64,000 nucleotides of DNA, taken from assembly GCF_033807715.1 (NCBI RefSeq), contig NC_084590.1:4335577-4399576 (forward strand), read 5' to 3'. The position numbers and the translations under genes are program-made. Shown here piece by piece: positions 22,232 to 32,215 of the stretch; the first letter of the stretch is position 1; each line of letters starts with the position of its first letter. The notes under the pieces are model-generated. The model ran no database searches. It saw only the letters and a program-made list of their open reading frames with translations, and had not been told where the DNA came from. The DNA comes from Cololabis saira. Its lineage: Eukaryota; Chordata; Actinopteri; Beloniformes; Belonidae.

Positions 22232-22902
22232 GTGTTTACATCGGAAGTTTAATTCCTCTTTGATTCAGAATTAAAATTAAATCTGATTTAAAATGAGTAA
22301 AAATGACCATTAACACTTAATTCCGAATGAAAATGGCCATTCCGAATTAAACTTAATTCCGAAGTAAGTGGCTGGTTTATTCCGATTTTAAATCCGAATA
22401 GAATAATTCCGCGATCATGTCTACACTCATTCCTCTTTAAATTAATTCCGGTCATTCTTTCTGCTCGTTCCCTCGCCCGTCTGTCGTGATGACGATTATA
22501 TTCCGTGCTGGGCTTGTTTTCTAAACAAAATTTCAAGATGGCAGCACGCAGTAAACGCTGGTCAAGAGCAGAGACCATTTATTTAATAAATAGCTTGGAG
22601 GACCTGGAAATAATTAAAAGAACAGATGGCAGGAAACATAAAAATTGTGAACTTTTCATAGTTGTAGCGGCTAAGTTAGTTTTTCTTCCGGTAGATGTAA
22701 CTTCCGGTCCCCCCCCTATCCAATCAGAACCTTCCCAACCACCAGACCTTAAGCGGAATTGGATAAAGCCGGTCAAACGTGTTTTCCATGTAAACCTCAA
22801 TTCAGAATTACTATTCCCATGTAAACACGAAGGAAAATAGTTTAATTCGGAATTATTTAATTCGGAATTATTAATTCCGAATTAAAAAACATCATGTAAC
22901 CG
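22232..22902 (+). mobile_element. Harbinger-like deletion derivative, copy 2
   Basis: Opposite orientation to copies at 5904 and 57971. It runs from TGTTTACATCGGAAG to a reverse-complemented GGTTACATGATGTTTTTT end. This copy has the longest intact piece of the Myb/SANT-like frame (22538-22680). Repeated GGAATTA/TAATTCC motifs crowd both ends. It interrupts the L2-type LINE just downstream of its endonuclease segment. Confidence 0.6.
22538..22681 (+). pseudogene. Myb/SANT-like DNA-binding exon fragment
   Basis: ATG at 22538 opens MAARSKRWSRAETIYLI, then a SLEDLEIIKRTDGRKHKNC and ELFIVVAAKL segment. The tryptophan in KRWS, the acidic-rich middle and the KNCELF...VAAKL helix resemble the Myb/SANT-like domain encoded by PIF/Harbinger transposons. 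A full domain is about 80-90 residues; only about 48 are recognisable before the frame runs into non-coding element sequence. The same start is present in the other two copies, so loss of the rest predates their spread. Confidence 0.6.
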
Positions 22903-22912
22903 TGGCCAGTAA

Positions 22913-23625
22913 CAGATTATCAGGTTGTACACCGTAGATAAGGATGAGATCGAGGGTATGATTAAAACTTTTTGTGAAATGCCCATCGATTCCGATTCTA
23001 GAAGAGAATTAAAAGCTAACTTAAGAATATTGCTCTCAACATTCATATGAATGTTAAAGTCACCCACTATGATGATTTTGTCTGTACTGATCAATAAACC
23101 ACATAGGAAATCTGAAAACTCAGATAGAAACTCTGGATAAGCACCAGCAGGGGGCTGGCACACTACCACTGACCAAACTGGCCCCTGTAACTGGTCTTTA
23201 CTTGGTACCAAATGCACATTGGTTTTAATTTTTAAAAGAATATTTTGAATAACGCCTCTATCACAGCGCACTTGGGGAATTTTTCGAGGGTGGGGAATCG
23301 ACACCAATTCTATTTTGCTGGGCACCTTGTTAGATTCGTCAATTACATAATGTATTCCTACAGTTTTATTGGCAGATAGTAGTCCTCGAGAAACAGCAGA
23401 AAAGTGTGTAAGACTGCATCTGTGCATCCCAGCCTGGACTCTAGATTGTCAAGGGGAGTGTTTAACAATAGCCACATTTCTAGAAATAAGAGCTGCACCA
23501 TCATGGGTCGTCTCTTATAATCAGACTGGGCTTTCCCAAAAAAAGTCTTCCAATTGTCAACAAAGGCCACATTGTTTTCATCATGATGGGAGTCACTGCC
23601 CCAGGGCAATAATCATTAAAACCCT
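22913..23625 (-). pseudogene. L2-type LINE fragment: esterase-like end and endonuclease
   Basis: On the minus strand, 23600-23440 gives AFVDNWKTFFGK and, one frame over, KPSLIIRDDP, resembling the SGNH/esterase-like region at the start of some fish L2 LINEs. From 23370 the frame gives YVIDESNKVPSKIELVSIP, VVVCQPPAGAYPEFLSEF and IIIVGDFNIH (23047-23065), the conserved asparagine/aspartate box of the APE-type endonuclease that nicks target DNA. Frame changes and stops show it is inactive. It continues, after interruptions, at 19329-18630. Confidence 0.75.
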
Positions 23626-23635
23626 GTGAATATGG

Positions 23636-23800
23636 GTTTTCTGGGCACTGGTATGATGGTGGCAGACTTGAAGCATGGTGGAACAATTGTCTGCCCCAGT
23701 GAGGTGTTGAACACGTCTGTGAGCACGTAACCAACTGGTCAGCACAATCCCTGAGTACTCGTCCCAGGATGTTGTCGAGGCCTGCAGCCTTCAGTTATAC
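23636..23800 (-). pseudogene. LINE reverse-transcriptase fragment (Rex1/L2-like)
   Basis: Minus-strand reading gives AAGLDNILGRVLRDCADQL then VTCSQTCSTP, related to the DGVPGRVLRACADQLA segment of the RT domain in Rex1/L2-type LINEs; the better copy at 60395-60946 has [15 protein letters not shown] at the same place. It is a short, frameshifted fossil. Confidence 0.6.
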
Positions 23801-24919
23801 ATGTTGAATTATCACTTCCGTGTTTAAATTCTATGCAGAAATATACTTACTCACACCATGACAACCAGCCTCCACAAACCTCGCAGTGTTGAATAGATTT
23901 GATGCTCCTCAGGCATGAACGGGCATCCCCATCAAATTTTGCTGGCACTCAATTCCAGAGCTTTTTGTAACCTTCTCACTGATCTTAACACAGAGTATAA
24001 TATGCCTACAGAGACAAGACTGCTGGTTAGAACTGCACGGAACAAGCCTTGACTACTTCAATCCGCTTTCATGTGCATTTCCTGGAGAGAGGATTGTCTG
24101 CTTGTTCCTGTGCAAACACTTTTGTGCCAGCCAGTGCTTTTTGCATCATCTCTCTGCATGAAAATGTCTTACTTTTTTTTCTCCCCTCATTCTCTGTTGT
24201 GCTCTATTTCACGCAGACAACTGCATACATACATGTGAAAACACAAATTCAAAAATCCACATACACATTTTTTCAAGTCAAAAACTCTTACACTCTTTTT
24301 TCCTCTCTCCACTTCTTTTTGACTTCCAGAGACACTAATTCCCTTTCTTCAAGGACAAGCATCTCTCGGCACATCATCTGAATAAGACTTTGAGTTGCCA
24401 TGGCCTCCAAGGGCTTAAGTCCGCAGAGCCCTTCTTTCCAGATCCCCTTTTTAATGTTCTAACACCACCCTCGTGCTGTCAATAAATATTAACTTCCAGT
24501 AGGATGAGATATGCTCTCGTTTGCTCGTCTGTTCACCATATGGGTCTCAGGGTGGCTGTCTCTTGGCAAATGGTAAGAAAGGATTGTTGAGCTGGTGACC
24601 CACATGTAATAACCCTGAAAAAAGCTTTGCGCTGTTCTTGTAGATGCTGTCCATAAAATATCTTTATCAATCAGATTACGAAATCAGATGCCAAACTGTT
24701 TCAATAACAACCGAAGTTGAAGATTTAACCTTTTTTCTATGACATGCCTGAATACTGTTTCATAGGCTTTTAAATGCTGGTTAATATTAAAAACCAATAA
24801 TCCTTCTTATCTTCATTTTAACAGCCAAAGTGAATTGAAAAATTACTGTCTGTGACTTGTACAACGACCAGTGCCATCCCTGCTTGTGGACATGGACAAA
24901 TTGTATTATATACTGTATG

Positions 24920-24921
<2 letters not shown>
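23801..24921. other. Unrecognised sequence, no gene seen
   Basis: Mixed, T-rich sequence. A 110-codon frame at 24049-24381 has no recognisable domain. No element end identified. Confidence 0.4.

Positions 24922-24996
<75 letters not shown>
24922..24996. repeat. (TA)n microsatellite
   Basis: About 37 TA units adjoin the Tc1 terminus that follows, so the element used a TA within or beside this repeat as its target. Confidence 0.97.
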
Positions 24997-24999
<3 letters not shown>

Positions 25000-26000
25000 C
25001 AGCGGGGCAAAAAAGTATGTAGTATTTACAGAGGCCTGTAATTTCCATCATAGGTAACTTCAACTATGAGAGACAGAATGGGGGGAAAGAATCCAGGAAA
25101 TCACATTGTAGGATTTTTACAGAATCAATTGCTAAATTCCTCGGTAAAATAAGTCTTTGGTCACCTACAAACAAGCAAGATTTCTGGCTTTTACAGACCT
25201 GTAACTTCTTCTTTAGTGAAGGACAGGAGCAGGCTGCAGCGTATCATCCGCTCTGCAGAGAAGGTGATTGGCTGCAATCTCCCATCTCTCCAGGACCTGC
25301 AGCCTCCAGGACCCTGAAGCGTGCAGGAAAGATTGCAGCAGATCCCTTCCATCCCGGACATAAACTGTTTCAGACTCTTCCCTCTGGCAGGAGGCTACGG
25401 TCCATCAGGACCAAAACTTCACGCCACAAGAACAGTTTTTTCCCGTCTGCAGCTGTCCTCGTCAACAAGGCCCCGATCCCCCCTCCCTCCCGTCTACCAA
25501 GGACTGCCCCCCCATCCCACTCTACGTTACATTAACGTAAAGATTCCAACCCCGTAACATTTGTACAGATTCACATCCGACACTTTAAAAACCCCATACT
25601 GTACATTTCTGTTTATATTGTTCATTTCTGTTTATACATTTTATCTGTCATCTGTCATCCTACGTCACTTTTTGTAAAGACTCATATCCGGCACTTTTTA
25701 ATCCTCATATTGTACATTTCTGTTTATTTCTGTTTATACATTTTATTTTATTCTATCTCTTATTTTATCTCTATATATTTGTTTGTTTTTATATTTTTAT
25801 TTTTATTGTATTGCACCAATCACCACAACAAATTCCTTGTGTGTGTTAACAAACTTGGCAATAAACCCCCTTTCTGATTCTGATTCTGATTCTAATTAAA
25901 GAGGCTCCTCTGTCCTCCATTCGTTACCTGTATTAATGACACCTGTTTTAACTCGTTACCAGTATAAAAGACACCTGTCCACAACCTCAAACAGTCACAC
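25000..26000 (+). mobile_element. Tc1/mariner left part, split by a LINE
   Basis: CAGCGGGGCAAAAAAGTATG begins right after TA. Segments 25000-25216 and 25895-26000 together match the promoter side of the element at 14.3-17.5 kb in reverse (ACCTACAAACAAGCAAGATT; GTATAAAAGACACCTGTCC). A LINE end interrupts it at 25217. At 26001 it is cut again by LTR-like sequence, before the transposase ATG. No coding part remains. Confidence 0.8.
25217..25894 (+). mobile_element. LINE 3' end with RT C-terminus and TTCTGA tail
   Basis: The coding remnant reads RLQRIIRSAEKVIGC, LPSLQDLQ, then in another frame RAGKIAADPFHPGHKLFQ and LPSGRRLRSIRTKTSRHKN, the C-terminal end of a CR1/L2-group LINE polyprotein. A T-rich 3' UTR follows and the copy ends with TTCTGATTCTGATTCTGATT, the short tandem tail typical of this group. 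It inserted into the Tc1 element between TTCTT(T) and TTAAAGAGGC. Confidence 0.8.
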
Positions 26001-26290
26001 TGTCAGGGAGCGGTTGGAGTAGGACCCAGATGCAGGAGACCAAAGGTAAGGAGTTCCAAAAGTGATGATTTATTTACGGTAAACTAAAAATGCTTCAACG
26101 TAGGATCCAAAATAAAAATAAAAAACTTGACAAAACCAGAAAAACATGACATGTCACATGGAGGACAAAACAGTACGGACCAGCAGGGAGCAGGGGAAAG
26201 ACAAGACTAGATATACACAAGGGTTAACGAGACACAGGTGCAGACGATCAGGGCAGATGGGAAACAGGAAGGTCAAACAAAAGACATGGG
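26001..26290 (-). mobile_element. LTR-like fragment related to 31371-32426
   Basis: Starts TGTCAGGG and shares AGGACCCAGATGCAGGAGA (here and, reverse-complemented, near 31630 and 32400), and the CAGGTGCAGA(C)...CAGATGGG region (26230-26265 versus 31395-31425 in reverse). It is the LTR-type end of the same broad family, inserted in the Tc1 element. Confidence 0.55.
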
Positions 26291-26833
26291 CTGCGTCCGA
26301 AATTGCGTCCGAAATTCCATACTTCAAAATGTATTCAAAATGAGTATGCAAAATTCTTTAGTGCGTCCGAAACATTAGAACGTACTCAATAGTATGCGCT
26401 ATCCATACTCATTCCGGATAATTTTATGAGTGTGGATTGATGGACACTAGCCGAGCAGAAACTTCCCACAATGCAATGCAGCGGCGTTTGGTTGCTAAGC
26501 AATACGTATAGTCATAAGTATAATATTAACTATAATAATATTATGATATAATATTAATATTATAATATTCGTATATAATATTATTTAATCATAGTCATCT
26601 TTAGTCATCTTATTTCGGCCAGAATAAACGGGAAAGAGCGGAGCGGTGCTGCTACTGCTGCTGTTACCATGGTAACAGCTGCTACTGCTGCTGTGACACG
26701 TCACTTCCTGACGTGACGTGTGCACTCTTAATAGTATGTCCAAATTAATACACACTACTGATATTTACTCACAAGTGTGCCAAATTTAAGTATACTTTTT
26801 ATATACTGTTTAGTATGGCATTTCGGACGCACC
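26291..26833. mobile_element. MITE with TGCGTCCGAAAT inverted repeats
   Basis: Left end CTGCGTCCGAAATTGCG; right end reads TGCGTCCGAAATGCCATACT on the other strand. CCATACT and AGTATG motifs recur near both ends. The middle holds AT palindromes (26520-26600), CTGTTACCATGGTAACAG (26661-26680 region) between two GCTGCTACTGCTGCTG direct repeats, and an ACACGTCAC / GTGACGTGT inverted pair. No coding capacity. The superfamily is not assigned. Confidence 0.7.
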
Positions 26834-27039
26834 GATGGGCTTGAATTTATTTTTTTGTATTGATTTGTTACATCAAAATAGTAAAAGTAAATCTGGATGC
26901 TGCTGAAATATTAAAGAACATGCCTCAACGTGACCAAATAGGGAGAGCAATGCCACTGCATGCAAAATCACTTGTGCGCAGTGGACATCAGGCCTTATCC
27001 TTTCTGTTCAGTAACTCAGTGGGATGAGCTCATACAGAC
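26834..27039. other. Unrecognised sequence, possibly Tc1-derived
   Basis: It leads directly into the Tc1 3' end and may be part of the same element, but I recognise no transposase motif. Confidence 0.3.
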
Positions 27040-27290
27040 TTGCAGCTGTGATTGCTAAAAAAGTATTGACTTTAGGGGCGTGAATACATATGCACTTGCC
27101 AATTTTCAGTTTTTTATTTCTAAAAAAATAGCCTCATGTTTATATTTTTCTCATTTCACTTTACCAAATTAGACTATTGTGTTCTGATCCATCACATAAA
27201 ATTCAGAAAAAAAAACATTGAACTAAAGGCTGTAATGAAACAAAATACGTAAAAATCAAGTGCGGGTGAATACTTTTCCAAGGCACTGTA
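27040..27290 (+). mobile_element. Tc1-like 3' end
   Basis: ACAGACTTGCAGCTGTGATT, AAGTATTGACTTTAGGGG and the final GGTGAATACTTTTCCAAGGC followed by ACTGTA match the non-coding 3' end and inverted terminus of a common vertebrate Tc1-type family, different from the one at 14.3 kb. The 5' part is absent. Confidence 0.7.
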
Positions 27291-27389
27291 TTGTTTCATA
27301 CTTTTGTTGCCATCCTGGATGTATTACCATGTTCATATGTCTTTTATGTTTGTAGCAGTGCCAACATACTGTGACCGTTTTGTCCACCA

Positions 27390-27390
<1 letters not shown>

Positions 27391-27421
<31 letters not shown>

Positions 27422-27587
27422 CACCTTGTCTGCACACATATTATTGATTGATTGATTGATTGATACCATGACGGTAGAAACCAAAAGTGTATATATGTGC
27501 ATTATTACTATATTTAATATATATATACATATATATACGCACACATATGCGTACACATACATAAATATACACATACAAACCCAGTGT
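27391..27587. repeat. Poly-T, (ATTG)n and TA/CA-rich simple repeats
   Basis: A ~31-bp T run (27391-27421), five ATTG units (27443-27463), then alternating TATA and ACAC stretches. Simple sequence with no gene. Confidence 0.9.
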
Positions 27588-27605
27588 TTTTTTTTGTTTT
27601 TTTTT

Positions 27606-27636
<31 letters not shown>

Positions 27637-27947
27637 GGTGACGACATCCACTGCCAATCCAGGAAGCAGGAACACACGGAGACACACGTCAAGCACTGGA
27701 AATCTGCAACAAAAAGAAACCACAAACAAAGCACGAAACCGGCACGGAGCCAACCAAAACTAGAACAGCAATCGACCTAAATCTTGAGATCTGATCGCAG
27801 TCTGAGCTAAGCTATCGCTACCGCTACCTAAACCCAAAAACTAGAGAGCCAGCATGCAGGTGAACAAGCCAGTGTGTATGTCTATGTGTGTGTGTGTATG
27901 TATATGATCATGCGTGTGTGTGTGTGTATATGCATGTGACTAAGTGA

Positions 27948-27949
<2 letters not shown>

Positions 27950-27998
<49 letters not shown>
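27950..27998. repeat. (TG)n microsatellite in LINE 3' UTR
   Basis: About 24 TG units, preceded by shorter TG stretches from 27890. Confidence 0.95.
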
Positions 27999-28003
<5 letters not shown>

Positions 28004-28029
28004 AACCAAACAAAGCTCCACCTGAAGTG

Positions 28030-28609
28030 TATCTATAGTGGGGGAGGGGGGGGAGCAACCCCGCCACCCGCGAGACCAGAGGCCGACACGGAAGAGCCCG
28101 GAACCCAGGCCACCGGCAACCCCACAGAGGGGAGAAGTAGAAGGGAGGCAACCCACCGCCTGCGAGGCCCCCCCCCCCCCCCCCCGGCGGCGGCCGAGGG
28201 CCCCCACGGCGCGGGAAGAAGCAGCCAGGGATCCCGCGGCGGCGGACCGCGACCCAGGCAATCCCCGGCCACCCGGTCCGGGCCGGACACGCGGCCAGGA
28301 GGCCCTCACCCTTCAGGCCAACGACCCCCACCCGGCAGGGGGCCAGCCTGCCCGGAGAGACAGAGCCGCCCCGGCCGCCGACGCGGGCAGGCGCACCCGT
28401 CCCCCACGAAAGTGGCCCTCCAAGACCAGAGGGGCGCCCCGCCGCAGAGGCAGCGGGGGGGACCGGAGACGGGCCCGGAGAGAGGGAATCCCCTAACAAG
28501 GCGACACCCGTGCAGGCCCGACAACGGAGGGCCCCAGACCCAGGCATCCCATTCATTCATCCATTCACCTATCCGATACCTATACTAATAATAATATAAT
28601 ATACTATAC

Positions 28610-28676
<67 letters not shown>

Positions 28677-29931
28677 CCATCTTTGTATAATATAATGTTC
28701 ATAAATTATTAAGTTTTGATGTCCTGCCAATGGAGGCTCAGATCCTCCATGGCAGGACCCTTCCATACCGCATTCTCACCGACACAGACATACAATCACG
28801 CACCGTTTCCCCCTCCCCGGGGGGGTCCAGCGCCGCCAGAAGGCACCCCAGGCTGCACGGCGGGCCCCGCCAGGCCCGGGTAACCCGACCCACCCGTCCC
28901 AGGCCGGTGAGGGAACGCGGGTGATGTGGGACCCCCTCCCGCCCCTGGTGTTGAGTGCGTGTGATTAATGCCATAAAAACAGGGAGGGGGGAGGGCCAAG
29001 TATCGATTGACACCGACCCCCCCCCCCCTCCCGAACTACGTGTCCTTGTCAAATGTATGTATTAAGTGTTGAATGTGCAGTGTCTATTTTGCTGTTAAAA
29101 CCGTGAGGCGGGGAGTGCCGGGCCACGCGGGACGGTGCCCCCCACGACCCGGACCCCCCACCCTTCGCCTATGTACGTATGAATCGTGTAGGGGGGGGAA
29201 AGAGGGGGAGCGGAGGCCGAAGCCAGGAAGCAGGACCAGCAAAGCCGGCCCTGATAAGACACCCGCGTCCCCCCACCGGCCATCCAGTAGACGGGGGGCG
29301 GCCCTCCGGGCCGGGCCAGGGCCCCACCGTACCTCCACGGGCGCCCCCGGCGCCGCCGGAGCCCCCAGACGGAGGGGGAAACGGTCCAACATCCTCCCAT
29401 TCATACTGACAACATAAGACATAGATACCTGGGAATGGTGCCACCCCGCCGTCGCGCCCGCCCGTGCACCCCCCGGTCAGGGGAGGCCCGCTCCCCGGAC
29501 CCGGCCCCACCCCCCCCCGAGGCCACCCCGGCGGACACCCCAAGGGTCACGGAGTCCCCACATCCGCAGGGGCACTTGGCCCCCGCCCAGCGACGGAGGA
29601 CCAAGGCAGCAATGCCCCCCCAGCGCAGACAGCCACCCCCCACCCAGGCAGGGTCGGGCCCTCCGGGTGGGACCCCCACGTCCACGGCCCCGCCCCCCCC
29701 GGGAGGCCCGGAGACGCCCAAGCCACAGCCCCCCGCCCGAGCCCTCCCCAGCCACCCCCCCCACGCCATGAGGCAACCCCCCCCACAGGCCCCCAGGGCC
29801 CCCACCGGCTAGGGACAGGGCCCCGCGGCCCCCCCCACCGCCCCCCAGGGGCCACCAGAGGCCCGCGCCCCAGACCCCCCAAGCCGACCCCCAACCCCAA
29901 GGGCTACGAGATCACCACCCCCCCGCCCCCA
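28030..29931 (-). other. GC-rich 3' UTR of the Tx1-type LINE
   Basis: Long Pro/Arg/Gly-rich frames exist in all six frames because of the composition. The region lies immediately after the ORF2 stop codon and before the poly-A tail, so it is non-coding. Homopolymer C runs at 28170-28185 and 29020-29030 and an AAT tract at 28600-28676 break it up. Confidence 0.7.
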
Positions 29932-30510
29932 CTAGGTAACGAAGCCAATAAACGGGGACCACAGAGAGTGCAATTCAGCCGAATGTTGTTCAGTGGAGGC
30001 AGACATTATCTCACTACTAATATGATCTGATAAAAGATTCCTAAAATGGTTGATACATAAACTGGATTTTTGTTTCCAATTTACTAGAATGGTTTTCTTT
30101 GCGATACATAAGGCAGTGAGAACCCGGTGTGTCCAATTAGGATCTATTTGAGTGTCTCCCAGGTGACCTAATATACATACCGTGGGGCACACTGGGATTC
30201 TGTGGTTGATCCATGTGGATAAATCCTCACAAATCTCCTTCCAGAACCTCTGTACCGGTGTACAGAACCATAAAGCATGCATATAATTATCTGGGGTGTT
30301 CTCTGTGCACTGTGAACAGATATTAGAGGTGACAAAGCCCATCTGGAACATCCTTTGTCCAGTATAATGTATTCTATGAAGAACTTTGTACTGTATAAGT
30401 TGTAGGTTTGGGTTTTGAGTCATAATAAAAGTATTTAAGCATATTTGTGACCAAGAAAACTGGTCAGTATTCAGAGAGAGATCCGCCTCCCATTGTCCAC
30501 CATCTTTAAA
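29932..30510 (-). pseudogene. L1/Tx1-type LINE ORF2 C-terminus
   Basis: About 190 codons are open from GGQWEADLSLNTDQFSW to the TAG at 29934-29932. Readable pieces include LQLIQYKVLHRIHYTGQRMF, CSQCTENTPDNYMHALWFC and AKKTILVNWKQK. The CX2C...HALWFC pattern is the cysteine-containing C-terminal domain of L1/Tx1-group LINE proteins; the following tryptophan-rich region is also typical. It lacks endonuclease and RT catalytic parts because of 5' truncation. The lack of stops in this piece suggests a fairly recent insertion. Confidence 0.8.
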
Positions 30511-30512
30511 TC

Positions 30513-31172
30513 AAGCATATCTCACATATAAAATGCTTTATGCTTTTTTTATAAGCTAAAAGGTCATTCGTGCGTCTAGGTCAAACATACAGTGTATATC
30601 CATCACGACTTGAGACCCCGCCCTATAACTTAGACTGATGTGCACTGCATTGGTTCAATGTGCATCATCGTCAACAGCATACAGGGAAGCCAAAGTTTCA
30701 TACTGGAGACATATGCCAGAAGTTTTTCAAGTTTCTTCTGCTCCACGTGTTCATTACATCCACTATAGTCCTATTACAGAGGGTTTTAGAGGAGATTTGA
30801 ACCTTGCACAAGGAGAGGTTCAGTTTAGAAGTTGAAAAACACATTTTATTTCACACCACTCATAGGCTACTTTTTTCTGTATAATACCAGAAAGAACAAG
30901 ACATGGCGGTATATCTGTTGGTAAAGGAACAGATTACTTCATCATTCTCATGTGATCTCAAAACATTTGGGGGAATTCGTGAAATTTGTGAATTGGATGA
31001 AATTGTGACATAATGATGAGTTTTAAGACCCCGTTTTCTTGTACAAAGGGACTGTTGGGTTGAGTTGGAAGAGAACAAAAAAAAAATCCTCTAGCACTAA
31101 CATGGCAGCACCCGTGTCCAACTTGACTCCCAGCAGTCTGACCAGCACTTATCCATGCTAGACCCTCCTATG
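30513..31172. other. Unrecognised sequence, no gene seen
   Basis: AT-rich sequence with only short frames and no recognised element end. Confidence 0.4.
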
Positions 31173-31218
31173 TAGTATTAGTACTAGTAGTAGTAGTAGT
31201 AGTAGTAGTAATAGTAGT
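31173..31218. repeat. (AGT)n microsatellite
   Basis: Imperfect AGT trinucleotide repeat of about 14 units. Confidence 0.95.
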
Positions 31219-31674
31219 AGTGATCTCATGAATCCAGCCCAGCAGGCAAGACCACAAGCAGTTCACTTCTGAAACACCCCGGGTTGGATGAAACACAGAG
31301 GTTGTGCTGCGGTTGGAGCAAAACTGCTGCAAAAATGGACTACTTGTCGGTGGTTGACATTTCCCCCAGTCTGTTTCTGTTTTGCCCCGCCTGTGTCCCA
31401 TCTGCCCTTATTGTCTGCACCTGTGTCTCGTTATCCCCTGTGTATATCTGGTCTTGTCATTCCCTTGCTCTTTGTGGTTCCGTACTGTGTTTCCCTCCAT
31501 GTGTCCTGCCAAGTTTTTGCTTAAGTTTTTTTATCCCTGTTTTTTGATCCTGCCAAACAGCGCTTTTGGTTTTTGGTTTTTGTAAATAAACCCTTTTTTT
31601 GTTGAACTCCTGCCTTTCGCTCTCCTGCATCTGGGTCCTCACCACACCAGACGTGACAGAACGGAACCACCAGC

Positions 31675-31851
31675 ATGGACCCAGCAGGAGAGAGTTCCGC
31701 CTTCTGGGACATCGTGTACCGGGAGGCGGAACTCACTATTCCTGGTTGGCGGCACCCGGACAAGCTGGAATCCCCGGATGAGCTGAAATCCCCCTTCTGG
31801 GGAACACACCTGGCTCGGGGTGGCCCCAGGAGCATTCTGGCTCTGGAGTGA
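31675..31851 (+). pseudogene. Truncated gag-like frame (MDPAG start)
   Basis: The frame reads MDPAGESSAFWDIVYREAEL and ends after 58 codons at TGA. The MDPA start directly after an LTR-like end resembles gypsy gag proteins of fish, but no capsid or zinc-knuckle motif follows. It is probably a relic start codon region retained by a non-autonomous element. Confidence 0.4.
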
Positions 31852-31952
31852 CGCCAACGACGGCGTCGACGCCAGCCCCAGCTAGCCGCTGTTCCGGCGG
31901 TGGTCTTGGGCGCGTCGTCGGTGGTGGTCCCGGACGCATCAGCCCCTGCTCC

Positions 31953-32215
31953 ACGGACCCGGGTTCCCCCGCAGCCAGCGCCCCGGACCCGGGCTCCCCC
32001 GCAGCCAGCGCCCCGGACCCGGGTACCCCCACAGCCAGCGCCACGGACCCGGGTACCCCCGCAGCCAGAGCCACTGACCCGGGTACCTCTGCAGCCAGCA
32101 CCACGGACCCAGATTCCCCCTCAGCCAGCTCCCCGGACCCGGGTACCCCCGCAGCCAACCCCCCCGAACCCGGGCTCCCCCTCAACCAGCGCCACGGACC
32201 CAGATTCCCCCTCAG
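31953..32215 (+). repeat. 30-bp tandem repeat (CGGACCCGGGTACCCCCGCAG)
   Basis: About eight to nine imperfect units with GGACCCGGG and GCAGCCAGC cores. Since 30 is a multiple of three, all frames stay open and read Pro/Arg/Thr-rich decapeptides. A following CCCCGCCAGGTCAA unit repeats four times (32236-32300). Confidence 0.85.

Larger units (their letters stand above)
27588..30512 (-). mobile_element. 5'-truncated L1/Tx1-type LINE
   Basis: On the minus strand it starts in the last fifth of the ORF2 protein (30510), reaches a stop at 29934-29932, and continues through a ~2.3-kb 3' UTR to a C run and a poly-A tail (plus-strand T run 27588-27616). Poly-A tailing and the C-terminal sequence fit the L1/Tx1 group. 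The 3' UTR is extremely GC-rich for 1.9 kb, with many C or G homopolymers, an AAT repeat (28600-28676) and a CA repeat (27950-27998). Confidence 0.75.

Noticed and set aside
27944..29900. Several Pro/Arg/Gly-rich frames of 100-214 codons on both strands
   Set aside because: All six frames are open because of extreme GC content. The stretch is the 3' UTR of a Tx1-type LINE.
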